Counted from the stretch's first letter, positions 28,823 through 39,068 are shown. The stretch is 60,000 nucleotides of DNA from Mesostigma viride (GCA_009746045.1 RPFO01000086.1:215732-275731), one strand, 5' to 3'. Numbers and translations are program-made. The notes: generated by a model from the letters alone, not told the origin.

Positions 28823-30888
28823 AACCCTTAAACTGTACTGAGTCCGTTTTCGTGGCGCCAGTTGAACTCGCGCCACTCTAACGGACTGAGTTTGTGGCAG
28901 AACCAGGCGCCGCGCCAATAATAATTTAACGGTCAAACCTGGGGGGATCGAAAGATCTAGACGTAAGCTATGCCTGGCGCTATTCAGACCGTATTTTGGA
29001 CACCTGGCCAGGGAGATATGCTTGAGCAAAGTTAGGGGGGTACCATGGTCCAACGGGACCGACGTGCATGAAAAATATTGACGCGCACGGCTATGGCGGT
29101 GCACACAACTGACTGGTACGAGAGAATGGCTTGACATAATGGACTCAAATTTTGTAGGCATGATTTTCAAGTCCTAAAAACGTTTTATCCCCAGCCATGG
29201 AACGTTTGAAGATGCGTAGATGGGTCATCGGGGTGCTGGTTGGCGCAGCAAATCATGTCAGCGGCCAGGCGGTGACAGTGCGAGTGCTGCATGTTGCTAG
29301 GCGGAAATTTTCGAGGTATTTGCGCATGGATAAACCTTTGACGTCGTTCCCAACCAGATTTGCTAGAATTGGCAGCCAGGAAAGGCTCGAGGCTACGTCC
29401 ATGAATCGGGCGTGCTGGCTCCCGCAGGAAAGGTAATCTGCTGTTCCGACCTGGTACGTTCTAGCCTCCTAGCGTGTTCCGTTAACCGTATATGGTTGTA
29501 TTATCGTTTATAACTAATATCAGGGTTATAATCGAGGGCTTGTGATTGTCATTTTGTTGTTTTGCTCCCTCTACGCATCGGCTTGTCATAGTTGTGGAAT
29601 ACCATCAGGTCAAGCAGATTTTGGACCATGTTTGGTCGCTGTTAGCTGAGGCTGCAACGGAAATAGCGTGATAACGGTTGGTATTGGTTAGTAATATGGT
29701 AAAAGTGATTACCCAATGCTTTTCCTGGCTCAAACAGCCCGAGACAAGTTCTTTTCTGACCAGTTTTAGGCATGGCTTCTTGTTTTGCTGGCCAACGCCC
29801 ACCTTCTGATTTTGCATCCATTGCATGTGACAAACATGGAGATCCCAATACCTGTTTGCATGGAAGCTTTACCAACTTGTTCATTTTGTTTACTTTACTG
29901 TTGCAAAGAACGTGGAGGTGTTTTGTCATTCATCGGGTGGGTTAGTGATGTAGCTCCTTGCCACCCCTTTGACGCGCGCTTGAGGCCTTGATTAATGAGC
30001 CTTTCACCTATTTTTTAGCATGGTCTTGTGTCTTATATGCTGGCTTATCTCAGCTTCCACGCTGGGCCAGTGGCTGGCCTCGACGACGACAACGCCCGCC
30101 GCCAGCGTGCCATGCAGCCCTTGTCAGCCCGCAGCCCGGCTGGCCGCGCATGGGCTGAGGCCAATGGCCGCACGACCCGCACGTTGGCAGCTGGCACCCA
30201 GCTGACAGGGCCTTGTAGGAGGCAGGATCTGCGCACCCAGAGGCGCAATCCGTAGTTTGGCACATAGCCAGGTAGCCCAATTGACAGTTAGCTACACCCT
30301 TGGCTAGTCTTGCGCTATGTATACCGCACGCGCGCGCTAGTGCCATTTTGGCCCCTTGCGGCATGTTGGCATGTGTTATATGGCATGGTCTCTTGTTTTA
30401 TCACCTGGGTATGGTGCATGATGCCCAATTGGGCATCCCTTGTTGTTTCATGCCAATTGGAATAAAGTTTTGTGTTGTTATGCTACCATTTATACCCCTG
30501 CCAGCTGGCACCGTTATAACGGTGCCAGCTGGCTTTGGCCATTTTGTAGCTAGCGTCCACAGTTTTGTGACATTTCATGTTGTGAATGCATTGATGGCAT
30601 GTCTATGATTATAATAACCTGCCTTTAAAAGGCCAGGGCCAACTGATTTGTGTAAATGGTCGATAATGCATTATATATGTCTCCAACCCCATGTGCACTG
30701 TACCCCCCTGAGGGGGGTGCTATTTTTAGCAGGTGTAGGGCATGGATATGTGACCAACCAAATTTCCCAAACATTATTTGATATAAAAGCATGCTTGGTT
30801 CCAAGGGTGGGCCAGAAAATGTTATTTGGCTAGTTACTCTCAGGCGCACAAAGATACCCAAACTCAGTCCGTTCTCGTGGTTCGAGTT
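28823..30888. mobile_element. Non-autonomous DNA-transposon-like insertion in copia F
   Basis: Flanked by near-identical 9-bp sequences TTGACTGTT (28814-28822) and TTGACAGTT (30889-30897), consistent with a 9-bp target duplication with one later change. The left end is a hairpin: CTGAGTCCGTTTTCGTGGCGCC near 28840 opposes GGCGCCAC...AACGGACTGAG-like sequence at about 28870-28893 (inexact). The right end (AACTCAGTCCGTTCTCGTGG near 30860) is inverted relative to that inner arm. The part 29060-29930 resembles the interior of the hAT-like element at 47816-49293 (shared: GACTGGTACGAGAG, CCAGGAAAGGCTCG, AACATGGAGAT, TTGCATGGAAGC). No transposase. It also contains a perfect 32-bp palindrome at 30501-30532. 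Confidence 0.6.
30501..30532. repeat. Perfect 32-bp palindrome
   Basis: Starts CCAGCTGGCACCGTTA and continues as its exact reverse complement, centred on TTATAA. It lies in the palindrome-rich right half of the insertion, 75 bp from an 18-bp palindrome around CCCAATTGGG. Confidence 0.9.
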
Positions 30889-30902
30889 TTGACAGTTGAG
30901 GT

Positions 30903-31860
30903 CAGGTTACCTTAAACATTCTTGGTATCCCCACACCTTTTCAGGTACTGGAAGGATACACAGGAAATGCTTTGTTGGGTGATCCATTTATTTCTTACCC
31001 AGGTGTCACCATCTCTTGTGATAGGCTTGAGGTACAGGGCCTGGGTGGGGTGTCACTGGATCATTTTCAGGTACCACTCCAGACTTTGGTTGACACACAG
31101 CCAGCCACTGTCAAATTTGTTGCACCAAAGTATGCACTTGGGCACGAGCCACGTGTGGCAGATTTGGTGCACAGTCAGAGACTGCACCCCAAAGCATTTG
31201 GATTGGGAAAATATGATGTTGCAAAAATGTCTCCCCTCTCCTATGAGCAGATTGTCCAGGACTGTCAAACTCAGGAAGGTTTCACTAAGTGGGTTGAAGC
31301 TTTTAGAAAGGCTATGGATGAATGGGTGGTTCCAGATCCACGTAGTCCCACCCACACACCTCCAGTCACTCCCTTAGAGCGTAAGCCCAACGGGAGCAAG
31401 CACCTAAGACTTAAGTTCGTGTGCAAGCACAAGCAAGCAGCAGATGGCTCTGTCATTTTCCATGCTAGGCCTTGTGTGACTGAGTTTAAGGGATCCACTG
31501 ATTTGACAGAGGCAGACCTGTATACACCTGGCATTCAGCAAACTTCTCTTAAAATTTTGCTGTCTGTTTTTCTAGGGCACATCAATCAAGGTGATGATTA
31601 TGTGTGCAAAGCCACTGACATTAAACGTGCTTTTCTGAAGGGCTCACCTGAAATAGCTGAGCAAGTTTGGCATGGTAAGGTGTATGTGGTCAACACACCT
31701 CAGGTGTGGTCTAAGGATATCCCACAACCATTTCTGAAAGCCAACATAGGAGTGGAAGGTCTGCAATCTGCTCCTAGAATTTTCAGAATGTCAGCTCAAG
31801 CTGTGTTTGAGAAGCTAGGTGCTCGTTATGATGACATAGACCCTTGCTTCTTTGTTGTAT
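30903..31860 (+). CDS. Protease C-terminus and RT of copia F
   Basis: Encodes NILGIPTPFQVLEGYTGN (protease end), then RT: LRLKFVCKHKQAADGSVIFH, ARPCVTEFKGSTDLTEADLY, DIKRAFLKGSPEIAEQVW (catalytic Asp), GVEGLQSAPRIFRM, DIDPCFFV. The frame shifts near 31855, and the rest, with the catalytic WHGDDQL box, continues at 31844-32440 in another frame. The RT is clearly related to copies A-D but much diverged, so it is a second family. Confidence 0.75.
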
Positions 31861-32440
31861 ACCTCACCCTCATGGCATGATCATGTTTGTGTGGCATGGG
31901 GATGATCAGCTTATTGCTGGGCCTAGGCAGGCTGTGGATGATTTTATTGCCAACGTGTCTAAGTCTTTTGAGATTGGCAAGCAGCTAGAGCTGGGCACCA
32001 TTGCTATTAAGTTCTGTGGCACAATGTTGCAGCTTCAGAAGCAAGCAGATCAGTGGGTCTGTGCAATGTACTCTCCATCAGTTTACATGCACAGTTGTAA
32101 GGAGGTGCTGCAGACTAAAATCAAACCTTGTGACTGTCCCACCATTAGGGGCAAGCTAGGGTGGTTGTGTTCTACTTGTGCACCACACCTAGCAGTAGTT
32201 AGCAGGGTTGATGATGCAGTTCTTATGCAGGTAGGCCACAAGGCTATCAACAAGCTCCTGCAGGCTGGTCCACCCCTTATCTTGCATTCCCTGGAACTCT
32301 TTAAGCCCATTCACATTCAGGCTATAATGGACAGTTCCATGGAATCACGGCAGATTATACTCAACTGCAGGCTAGGGAGGCTGGCTTATTTTTTGTACAA
32401 AATGCTGACAAACCCATGTCACTCATCTCATGGTATAGCA
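31844..32440 (+). pseudogene. RT catalytic end and RNase H start of copia F
   Basis: Encodes IMFVWHGDDQLIAGPRQA with the HGDD catalytic box, FIANVSKSFEIGKQLELGTI, IRGKLGWLCSTCAPHLAVVS and the first RNase H strand, IQAIMDSSMESRQI. The frame is lost again near 32400 and the RNase H continues at 32416. Confidence 0.7.
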
Positions 32441-32835
32441 GGCTACATAGGCGTAAAGCTGTTAGTAGCAATGCTGCTGAGTGCAGGGCAGTTGTGTCAG
32501 CTGTGCTACATGCCAGGTATCTCAATCATGTCATGGTTTGGTTACAGAAGCAAGCAGGCAGTCAGGCTGGGGTGGTGGCTCACTTGCACACCGACAGTCA
32601 GTCTCTCCTCAGTTTCCTTGACAACCCTTATGCTGTGCATACTGATTTGGACTGGGTGATCCTGAAACAGGAGTGCACCTACTGGGAGTCTACCAATCAT
32701 GTGCCGGACAAGGCCAACGCCGCGGATGCGTTGACCAAGGTGCCCCAGCTAGCACCTGAGCAGTACCAACTGCTCTATCACATGATGAACCCCTACGGCA
32801 AGCAGGCCAGCCTGCCCCCGCCGGTAGACACCTAG
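32416..32835 (+). CDS. RNase H C-terminal part of copia F
   Basis: Encodes MSLISWYSRLHRRKAVSSNA, AECRAVV (catalytic Glu), LHTDSQSLLSFLDN (Asp) and STNHVPDKANAADALTKVPQ, the usual Ty1/copia RNase H ending. It stops at TAG 32833-32835. Confidence 0.75.
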   Translation: MSLISWYSRLHRRKAVSSNAAECRAVVSAVLHARYLNHVMVWLQKQAGSQAGVVAHLHTDSQSLLSFLDNPYAVHTDLDWVILKQECTYWESTNHVPDKANAADALTKVPQLAPEQYQLLYHMMNPYGKQASLPPPVDT

Positions 32836-33357
32836 TCCACCCCTCCCCAGGGAGGGTGGCTAGTCTCCCCACCCCTACTATGGGGCAACCCCTGTCAGGG
32901 GGTAGGGGTACCCAGACCCGGGCCCAGGTCACGGGGTGTCTTATAATCAGCACTAGCTCCTGGGGAGGAGCTGAACCTGTATGCCTTGTAAGCCCTGTTT
33001 TATGGTGAATAAATTGAGTCTCTTTGACTTTGTCTCTCTCATGGAATTTCGTTAGCTCATCTCTTGGGAGGCGAGCTGTCATATCCTTCACAAGTGTGTC
33101 ATTGTGTCAGTCATGGTGACAGTACTTGTACATGGCATTGTTATGTGGCTGGGTCATGTTCATGGTTACCTTGTACATGTGCATGTGCATGTGCAGGTAT
33201 ACCATGTTGCAACAAACCCAGCGACGCCACGGCTACAAACACCGTGGGTGCGGCCAGGCATCATTCCGGGATTGCAGCGAGGCAGTCCATACACGCGGTG
33301 GAACGAGGCTATGGGCTGGAGCCGAGGTTTGTGGCTACTCTACCAAGAACGCCAAGC
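32836..33357 (+). other. Junction region between copia F and the methyltransferase gypsy element
   Basis: No gene seen. The first 200 bp are probably the 3' untranslated region of copia F and hold GGTGAATAAATTGAG (poly(A)-signal-like) near 33003. Neither a 3' LTR of F (TGTCAAAA start) nor a copy of the sequence that follows the gypsy integrase (TGGGCAGCACTAG) is present, so both ends are incomplete here. The gypsy gag frame is open from 33064, but the first ATG is at 33358. Confidence 0.5.
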
Positions 33358-34797
33358 ATGCCGGTGGGCTGTAATGGGCCGCCGATTGAGGGATCCAAGG
33401 TGGGAATGCCGGTGCAAGCGCAGGTGGAGCTCAAGGACAGGTATACTGCTGACGGTGGGCTTGTTGACATCAACCAAGCCTATTGGAAATATAAGACTTG
33501 GCTGCACCAGCAGTATATCGTCACGCATAACCAGCTGCCGAAGTCCTTTGAGATGGACAACATCCCAATGTTTTTCTCGGGCAACACGCAAAAGCTGGTG
33601 CAGCGGTGGGTCACAGGCTACCATGAGGTGGCGCTGAAGACGGGAAGATCCGATGTGTGGTACAGGCGCGACCAACAAGGCTTGCCGGACTACCAACACG
33701 TGGTATTTGACGTCGACCCTGCCGAGGAGCTGTGGGAACTGCTGCGCGCCAAGTACGCCCACTCCTCCACCAAGGCGGAGGCGGAGTGGCATGATTTCAA
33801 GGTGGGGGACAAGGAGTCGCCTGACGCCACGATGGACCGCCTGGAGGTCTTGCGGGATGAGGTCCCGGCATGGACGGAGGCGGAGGCGTGTGAGAAGTGG
33901 CTCAAGGCGTTGGGTCCAAAAGCTGCCATGATCCCACAACCTAGATTTGGTTGTCATTGGGACCTGGCCCAGCTGTGCACGGAAGTGCATGCGTTCAACC
34001 GGCGACAGGCACGGGGTCTCCCGGACCTAGTGGAGCTGGTACGCCAAGAAGTCGCCCTAGCGCACAAGGGTAACAGGGTGGGTGGCGCGCAATCAGGCGG
34101 TGGAGGGTCCAGCGGTGGAAGGGGTGGACCAAGCAGCCGGCAGTTTGGGTCGCAGGCGGACAAGCCAGCCAGCGCGGGGGGCGACAACACGGCCTCCAGC
34201 AGCACCGGCCAGGCGACGGCTGACCCGCACAAGGCATGTTGGATCTGCGGGAAGCCAGATCACGTGAAGCGGGCCTGCCCAGCCCAGTGCAAGAAGGAGC
34301 ACGCGGCTGGAATGCCCGCCCATGCTCCGGCAGGGTGCAAGTACCCAGTGGTCACCAAGACCGTGCAAGCACATGCAGCGGCCATGGTGGCGGCCGACAG
34401 CACGCCAACAGAGCAGGCAGCTGAGGTATCGGCAGCGCCGGCGTCACCCAGCCAACCGAGTGGGCAGGCGGCGGGGATGGAAGCGTATGACGCGTATACG
34501 CTGGTGGAGCAACCCGACTTGTTCTGGGCTCCTATCCATGCCGTCGAGGTCCAGGCAGCTACCCGAGGCAAGCAGGCACGGGCATTGCCGTCGTTCCTAC
34601 CAACCACGGGAAATGGTGAGGGGGGGCCACCCCAGCTTCCTGCATCGTTCCCGGCAGGTTCAACCGGCGGTGAGTCATCGCTGCTGGAGCACCCGAACCC
34701 CGCCGACGCCGAGCAGCGGCGCAAGCTGCCACCATTCTTGCCAGTGGATGGAGTGATTGATGCTCCCTTGTTTTCTGCCATGCAGGCAAGTGATTGA
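33358..34797 (+). CDS. gag: Gag of the methyltransferase-bearing gypsy element
   Basis: 480 residues from the first ATG (MPVGCNGPPIEG). A long capsid-like region (AYWKYKTWLHQQYIV, DVDPAEELWELLRAKYAHSS, AEWHDFKVGDKESPDATMDR, DLVELVRQEVALAHKG) is typical of gypsy Gag. A Gly-rich stretch and one zinc knuckle, CWICGKPDHVKRAC, follow, then a Pro/Ala/Glu-rich tail. The frame is intact. The protease begins about 90 bp downstream in another frame, so pol expression would need frameshifting or a separate start. Confidence 0.8.
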   Translation: MPVGCNGPPIEGSKVGMPVQAQVELKDRYTADGGLVDINQAYWKYKTWLHQQYIVTHNQLPKSFEMDNIPMFFSGNTQKLVQRWVTGYHEVALKTGRSDVWYRRDQQGLPDYQHVVFDVDPAEELWELLRAKYAHSSTKAEAEWHDFKVGDKESPDATMDRLEVLRDEVPAWTEAEACEKWLKALGPKAAMIPQPRFGCHWDLAQLCTEVHAFNRRQARGLPDLVELVRQEVALAHKGNRVGGAQSGGGGSSGGRGGPSSRQFGSQADKPASAGGDNTASSSTGQATADPHKACWICGKPDHVKRACPAQCKKEHAAGMPAHAPAGCKYPVVTKTVQAHAAAMVAADSTPTEQAAEVSAAPASPSQPSGQAAGMEAYDAYTLVEQPDLFWAPIHAVEVQAATRGKQARALPSFLPTTGNGEGGPPQLPASFPAGSTGGESSLLEHPNPADAEQRRKLPPFLPVDGVIDAPLFSAMQASD

Positions 34798-34884
34798 TGG
34801 CTGCGGGCAGCGGGGCATCACGTTGGTGCACCAAGCAGCTGCGGCACTGCAGCGCGGTGCGCCGACAGCCTAGACGCACGCACA

Positions 34885-35615
34885 TTGCCGGTGGCGGAAA
34901 CTGCGCGGCGGGTCACCATGCCAGTTATGCCGGCAACCCCGGCAGACGTCCCAGCACCAACCATGCCCCGGGAAGCAACCCGCGAGGAGCGGATGTCACG
35001 GGTGCCGAGGACAGTCACGGTGGCAAAGCACCCTGATGGGTCCCCGGCTATCGCTTTCCAGGCAATCAGCGAGGACGGCACTTGTTGGGGCCCTATGGTG
35101 TGCCCCAGCGCAAAGTCCGTCACCAAGCTGGATGGCGGAGCCGGGCCGCTCGTGATCACCATGGAGCTGGCCAAGATGTGTGGTGCGACCCGTGAGAACG
35201 GCGGGCTCATAGACAGCACCGTTCTCGTGGAGGGATGGAAAGGGCCAGCGGCGCGACCCGATGCAATGACTTCCATGCTGATCAACGTCATCCTCAACCC
35301 CACGGACCCAAAGCGGATGGCCTGCGTGGCTGTGCCGGCCTTGGTGGTCGACAGGTGTGGGTATGCAGCCCTTATCGGGATGGACGTCATGTATCGCCTC
35401 GGGCTCATAATTGACCCTTGGCTGGAGGTTGCGACCTACCGCCGTGATTGGCAGGGGGAGGGGAAGCAAAAGGCGCTTCTTCCCATTCAGTGCAGCAGCG
35501 ACCCGGAGCCTAACCCGCAGGGGGTGGTGTCGCTAGACGCGTGTGTGGCTGCAGTGGTGTCGCCCGCCAGCATAGAGGTGGAGCCAGGGGATGCGGCTGA
35601 GAACTGGGGGGGGGC
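34885..35615 (+). CDS. Retropepsin-like protease of the methyltransferase gypsy element
   Basis: The protease core runs from about 35070 to 35430. Active-site segment TKLDGGAGPLVITMELAKMC, where the usual DTG reads DGG, and C-terminal strand YAALIGMDVMYRLGLIID, close to the IGMDxL motif of gypsy proteases. The frame (open to 35790) meets the methyltransferase frame at a nine-G run at about 35606-35614. One base more or less there would fuse protease and methyltransferase, so I infer they formed a single pol frame. Loss of the Thr may weaken the enzyme. Confidence 0.6.
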
Positions 35616-37238
35616 GTGTGGCCGGACGCGCAAGCGGTGCACATGGCGCAAGCGGCTAGCGACAAGCGCGCGCGCGATAGGCACCGGTGTGTGCTGCCTG
35701 CGGCGTTGCCAGCGCGGGATGCGCAGAGGCAAAGTTGGCTTGCCCAGGTTGCGCCCCTGCCACGCCTGCGCGATGTGCGTGCACGGGTGATGGCGGCATG
35801 TCAGGCACTGCCCAAGGGTGCTGGGGGGAAGCGGCGCCAGCCGGGTGCCATCACGCCGTACCCCGGCTTTAGCGCAGAGGTGCTGGAACGCATCCCGGAC
35901 TTCGGGCGTGCCACCGTCGTGCTGGAGCTGTTCGCAGGTATGGGTGGCGGCATAGCCGGTTTCCTGAGCAGCGGGGGGGTATGCAGCAAGCTCATTGCGG
36001 TGGAGGCATCGCTCACAGCCAGGGCGGCATATTTGCACCACTGCGCTATCTTGTCGCAAGCATACCCAGCACAATTTCCTCCATCCGCCTGGGCTGATGT
36101 CTTCGGCGAGGGCACTCATGACGTGCGCTTCCTTGGGCAGCAGCAGCTACGCCGCCTCATCTCACAACATGGCGAGGTAGGGTTGGTCATTGCTGGCTGG
36201 GAGTGCCAAGGCATGAGCCAGGCTGGGCATGGCCGGGGCCTTGCCGACAGCAGGAGTGGCCTATTCTGGGACATGCTGCGCATTGTGGGCGAGCTCCAGC
36301 AGCTGCAGCAGGTGCCACCCGCCTACTTATTTGAAAACGTAGTGGCGGTGGACAGTCCCAGCCCCACTGTTTGGGAGGATTGGGGCACCATTGTGGGTAT
36401 TTTGGGGGAACCCGTGGTGTCGGACAATGCCGGGCTGGGAGGGAATACCCATCGGCTGCGCGCGTTCTGGACCAACATCGCTGGCCAAGGTTCTACGCAG
36501 GCGGTGATGCAGCATATCGCTAGCCACATTGAGCTGCCACCGGTCGATGTCGTGTTGCCCAGTCAACTCACGGCGCAGTATGTGGAGCACGATGATCAGG
36601 CACCCTACGCGCCCGTCAACAAGGCAGGCGCCCCCATGCGAGCACTGCCCACCCTTGTCAGTTACCAAGGGTCCCAGGCTTATCGTGACCGGGGCAAGGG
36701 GCTTGTGTGGGAGCGTGCCACAGGTCTCTTGTTGGTTCAGCCACCCGCGGGGTTTCGTGAACTAAGCATGGGCTTTGCCGAAGGTGCATCCGCCGCCCCA
36801 GGGCTCCTGGAGGTGGAGCGATGGTCGCTCATTGGCCAGGCCATGTCAGCCTGGCAGGTGGGGTACACCTTGCTAGCAGCGCAAGGTGCGCGGAGGGTGC
36901 AGCGGGTTGCACTTCCCGTCCATGCTGCGACTGCACAGGCGCAGAGTGACACTTCTCCACCCACCGGTGCTGCGCCGGCTGGTGTGCCTAAGGCGGAGCG
37001 TGCAGGCGGCAGGGGCCAAGGGTGGTCCTACACCTGGCGCCAGGTATGGTCAGTCATCCTCATGACTGCGCTCCTCACCAGCTGTGTGTTCTCGGCGGCT
37101 CCGGCCTTTCAGTTCCTCGTGGCGAAGGCACAACGGCAGGTGGGAGAGCGAGGCATTACGCCGGGAGCGGCGGCATACATGCTGTTTCAGTCGGCGGCCG
37201 TGCGCGGTCCCACGGTGGCTGTGCACAATGTCTCGAGC
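35616..37238 (+). CDS. C5 cytosine-DNA methyltransferase domain inside gypsy pol
   Basis: 541 residues before the LINE insertion. Motifs in order: I, VVLELFAGMGGGIAGF (residues 101-116, SAM binding); II-like IAVE (127-130); IV, GWECQGMSQ (194-202) with the catalytic Cys 197 in ECQ rather than PCQ; then SGLFWDMLRI; VI, YLFENVVAV (237-245); VIII, HRLRAFWTNI (279-288); X, LIGQAMSAWQVGYTLL (405-420). The LFENVVA and HRxRxFW patterns resemble DNMT3/DRM-type enzymes. A recognition-domain-sized segment lies at 290-400. It would methylate cytosine C5 in DNA. The frame continues past the LINE directly into RT, so this is a pol domain, not a host gene. A hydrophobic stretch near residues 485-510 is unexplained. 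Confidence 0.85.
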
Positions 37239-37299
37239 TGCCAGTATAAACGGTTACGGCTGCCACGCAGTATAGACAAAGTTACGCACGTGACCAGCT

Positions 37300-38391
37300 A
37301 TGACGACTAACAAAGCAAAACGAGGGCTGGAAAAGGAGCTGGCACAGCTTCCCAGCGCCCAGCCCAACCCTCTCGCCCTCGCCATTGTTCAGCCGCCAGG
37401 CTTACCCGCCAACCAGCCGTCTGGGCCTGCCAACCCACCGCCAGCAAACCCATCGCCCAGCGCCTCGCCCGAGCCCAAGAAACCCTGCCACGAACCCAAA
37501 TGGCGAAAGTACCTACCAGATTACGAACGCTTTTCTTTCACCAACTGGCTGGAACTGACCAAAGACGAATGCGCCGAAATAGTGCGTTTCTTATCACAGG
37601 AACGCAAGCTCCATGGGGCCGTAGGGCCCATCCCCGCCGACGACCTGGAGAGGTTCCTTGCCAGGCCAGAGCTCAACCACCGCATCGCCATCATGTGCAG
37701 CTACTTCCAGCTACCTATGAGCACAATTGTCGCCAGGATCCGCACCCCAGCCCAGCCTGCGCGGCCGACAGCCACATCGGCTTCCTCCCTCTGCAAGGAT
37801 GACATCCGAGCAGTGCTGGAGGAGCACGTGACCTGGCCGTTGGCCGAGAAGCTGACCTCGCTGAACACGACGCTCAACACGGTGGAAGCCCGGGTCTCCA
37901 ACGTGGAAACCAAGGTCGTCCACAAGCTACAACCCCAGTTCACGGCGCTACACACCGCGGCGCAGGCTTCGGAAACGCATGCTGCACTTGTCTCTCGCCT
38001 TAACCAGGTGGAGGGCAAGTGTGGCGTGCTCCTGAAGAAGCTTGAGGCCATCACCGCCCACACCGAGGCCCTGGCCACACAGGTCCCCAAGATAGCGGAG
38101 CAGACGGCCACCATTGCATCCCAGCCACCCCGGCAGGATGCTGGCGACCTCCCGCCGCTCTCCTACGCGGACCTGCTGCGGTCAGCGACCGCCTCCACCA
38201 CCGACGCCATCGCCACAAAGCTCCAGGAGCTGGAGGACCACCGCCAGGCCCAGCAACGGGAGGTCACCGACCGCGCTCGCCGCGAGTGCCGAGTGGTGCT
38301 ACGTCGCTTCCCCCAGAAGCCAGGTGAGACGTCAAGCTCTCTTGCTGACGAGCTCAAGAACCAGCTTCTTATACCCTCATGGGCCTGGTAG
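37300..38391 (+). CDS. LINE ORF1-like protein, N-terminal part
   Basis: 363 codons. A Pro-rich N-terminus is followed by WRKYLPDYERFSFTNWLELT, a helical region, then a heptad-rich segment from about residue 165 to 260 (EKLTSLNTTLNTVEARVSNV, ETKVVHKLQPQFTAL) that looks like a trimer-forming coiled coil. Next comes RRECRVVLRRFPQKPGE, the start of an RNA-binding (RRM-like) domain. In LINEs, ORF1 protein coats the element RNA. The frame ends at 38391, and the domain goes on in the next frame. Confidence 0.7.
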   Translation: MTTNKAKRGLEKELAQLPSAQPNPLALAIVQPPGLPANQPSGPANPPPANPSPSASPEPKKPCHEPKWRKYLPDYERFSFTNWLELTKDECAEIVRFLSQERKLHGAVGPIPADDLERFLARPELNHRIAIMCSYFQLPMSTIVARIRTPAQPARPTATSASSLCKDDIRAVLEEHVTWPLAEKLTSLNTTLNTVEARVSNVETKVVHKLQPQFTALHTAAQASETHAALVSRLNQVEGKCGVLLKKLEAITAHTEALATQVPKIAEQTATIASQPPRQDAGDLPPLSYADLLRSATASTTDAIATKLQELEDHRQAQQREVTDRARRECRVVLRRFPQKPGETSSSLADELKNQLLIPSWAW

Positions 38392-38693
38392 GTGAGGTAG
38401 AACTGCGTGGGTGCCACCGCCTTCCCCACTCACGGGACAAGGCGGCTCCCCCACCAGTCCTACTCACCTTCCCCTCCCCTGAGGATAAGCAGCGGTTCCT
38501 CTCTCGTCGCAAGCGGTTGCACGACCTCACCTGGACGCTGGATGACGACCTCACCCCCGCTCAGCAACAGCAGCGACGCGACCTGTGGCCGGAATACCTC
38601 CGCCATAAGCAGGACCCCCAGAAGCCCAAGGTGTACTGGAGGGGCGGGGACCTGATGATCAACCACAAGATGTGGACGCCCCCAGCGGGCTAG
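38379..38693 (+). CDS. LINE ORF1-like protein, C-terminal part
   Basis: Continues the domain after a one-base shift: GEVELRGCHRLPHSRDKAAP, VLLTFPSPEDKQRFLSRRKR, LTPAQQQQRRDLWPEYLRHK and VYWRGGDLMINHKMW. The last block matches the C-terminal ORF1 domain pattern in which a basic helix precedes a W-x-G-G strand. The overlap with the upstream frame is 13 bp. Confidence 0.65.
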   Translation: MGLVGEVELRGCHRLPHSRDKAAPPPVLLTFPSPEDKQRFLSRRKRLHDLTWTLDDDLTPAQQQQRRDLWPEYLRHKQDPQKPKVYWRGGDLMINHKMWTPPAG

Positions 38694-39068
38694 AATAGCA
38701 ATAGCCCTAGCTTGTAACCATTGGCGTCACTGCATGCCGCTAAGGCAGCCATGCCTAGAATGTTGCCTAGCTGTGCCAACACACCTAGTCACGTGCCGCC
38801 AACGCACGGTACACAACCAGCCGTAGCCTTAGCCTAGTCCTAGTACAGCCATGCTACGCCCTGGCTATGTTCAGATTACTTGCCCACGCTCCTTGCTATG
38901 ATATGCTCACATGGGTCTTATTGCACCCACAGTTTGCCGGATCGTTAGCCTGTCCTTTTAGCTAGCCGCGCCCGATTGCAGCTGTGGCATGCCTTTGGCA
39001 TGAAGGAGACTGGGGGTCTCTGCCCTTTCTCCTGCATTAGTGCACACACAGGGATTAAAAGCACTTCG

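Noticed and set aside
28885-28893. TTTTGACA at 30887-30894 as the missing 3' LTR end of copia F
   Set aside because: It matches the 8-bp LTR terminus, but no LTR body precedes it, and it overlaps the target duplication of the 2-kb insertion. Chance match.
29197-30255. ORFs of 79 and 75 residues in the copia F insertion as genes
   Set aside because: The related element at 47816-49293 does not keep these frames, and no domain is visible.
33064-33357. N-terminal extension of the gypsy Gag to 33064
   Set aside because: It has no ATG until 33358, is Cys-rich and low-complexity, and probably derives from the leader.
35616-37310. Methyltransferase as an independent host gene
   Set aside because: It is linked by frame to the gypsy protease before it (through a G-run) and to the RT after it once the LINE is removed, so it belongs to the element.
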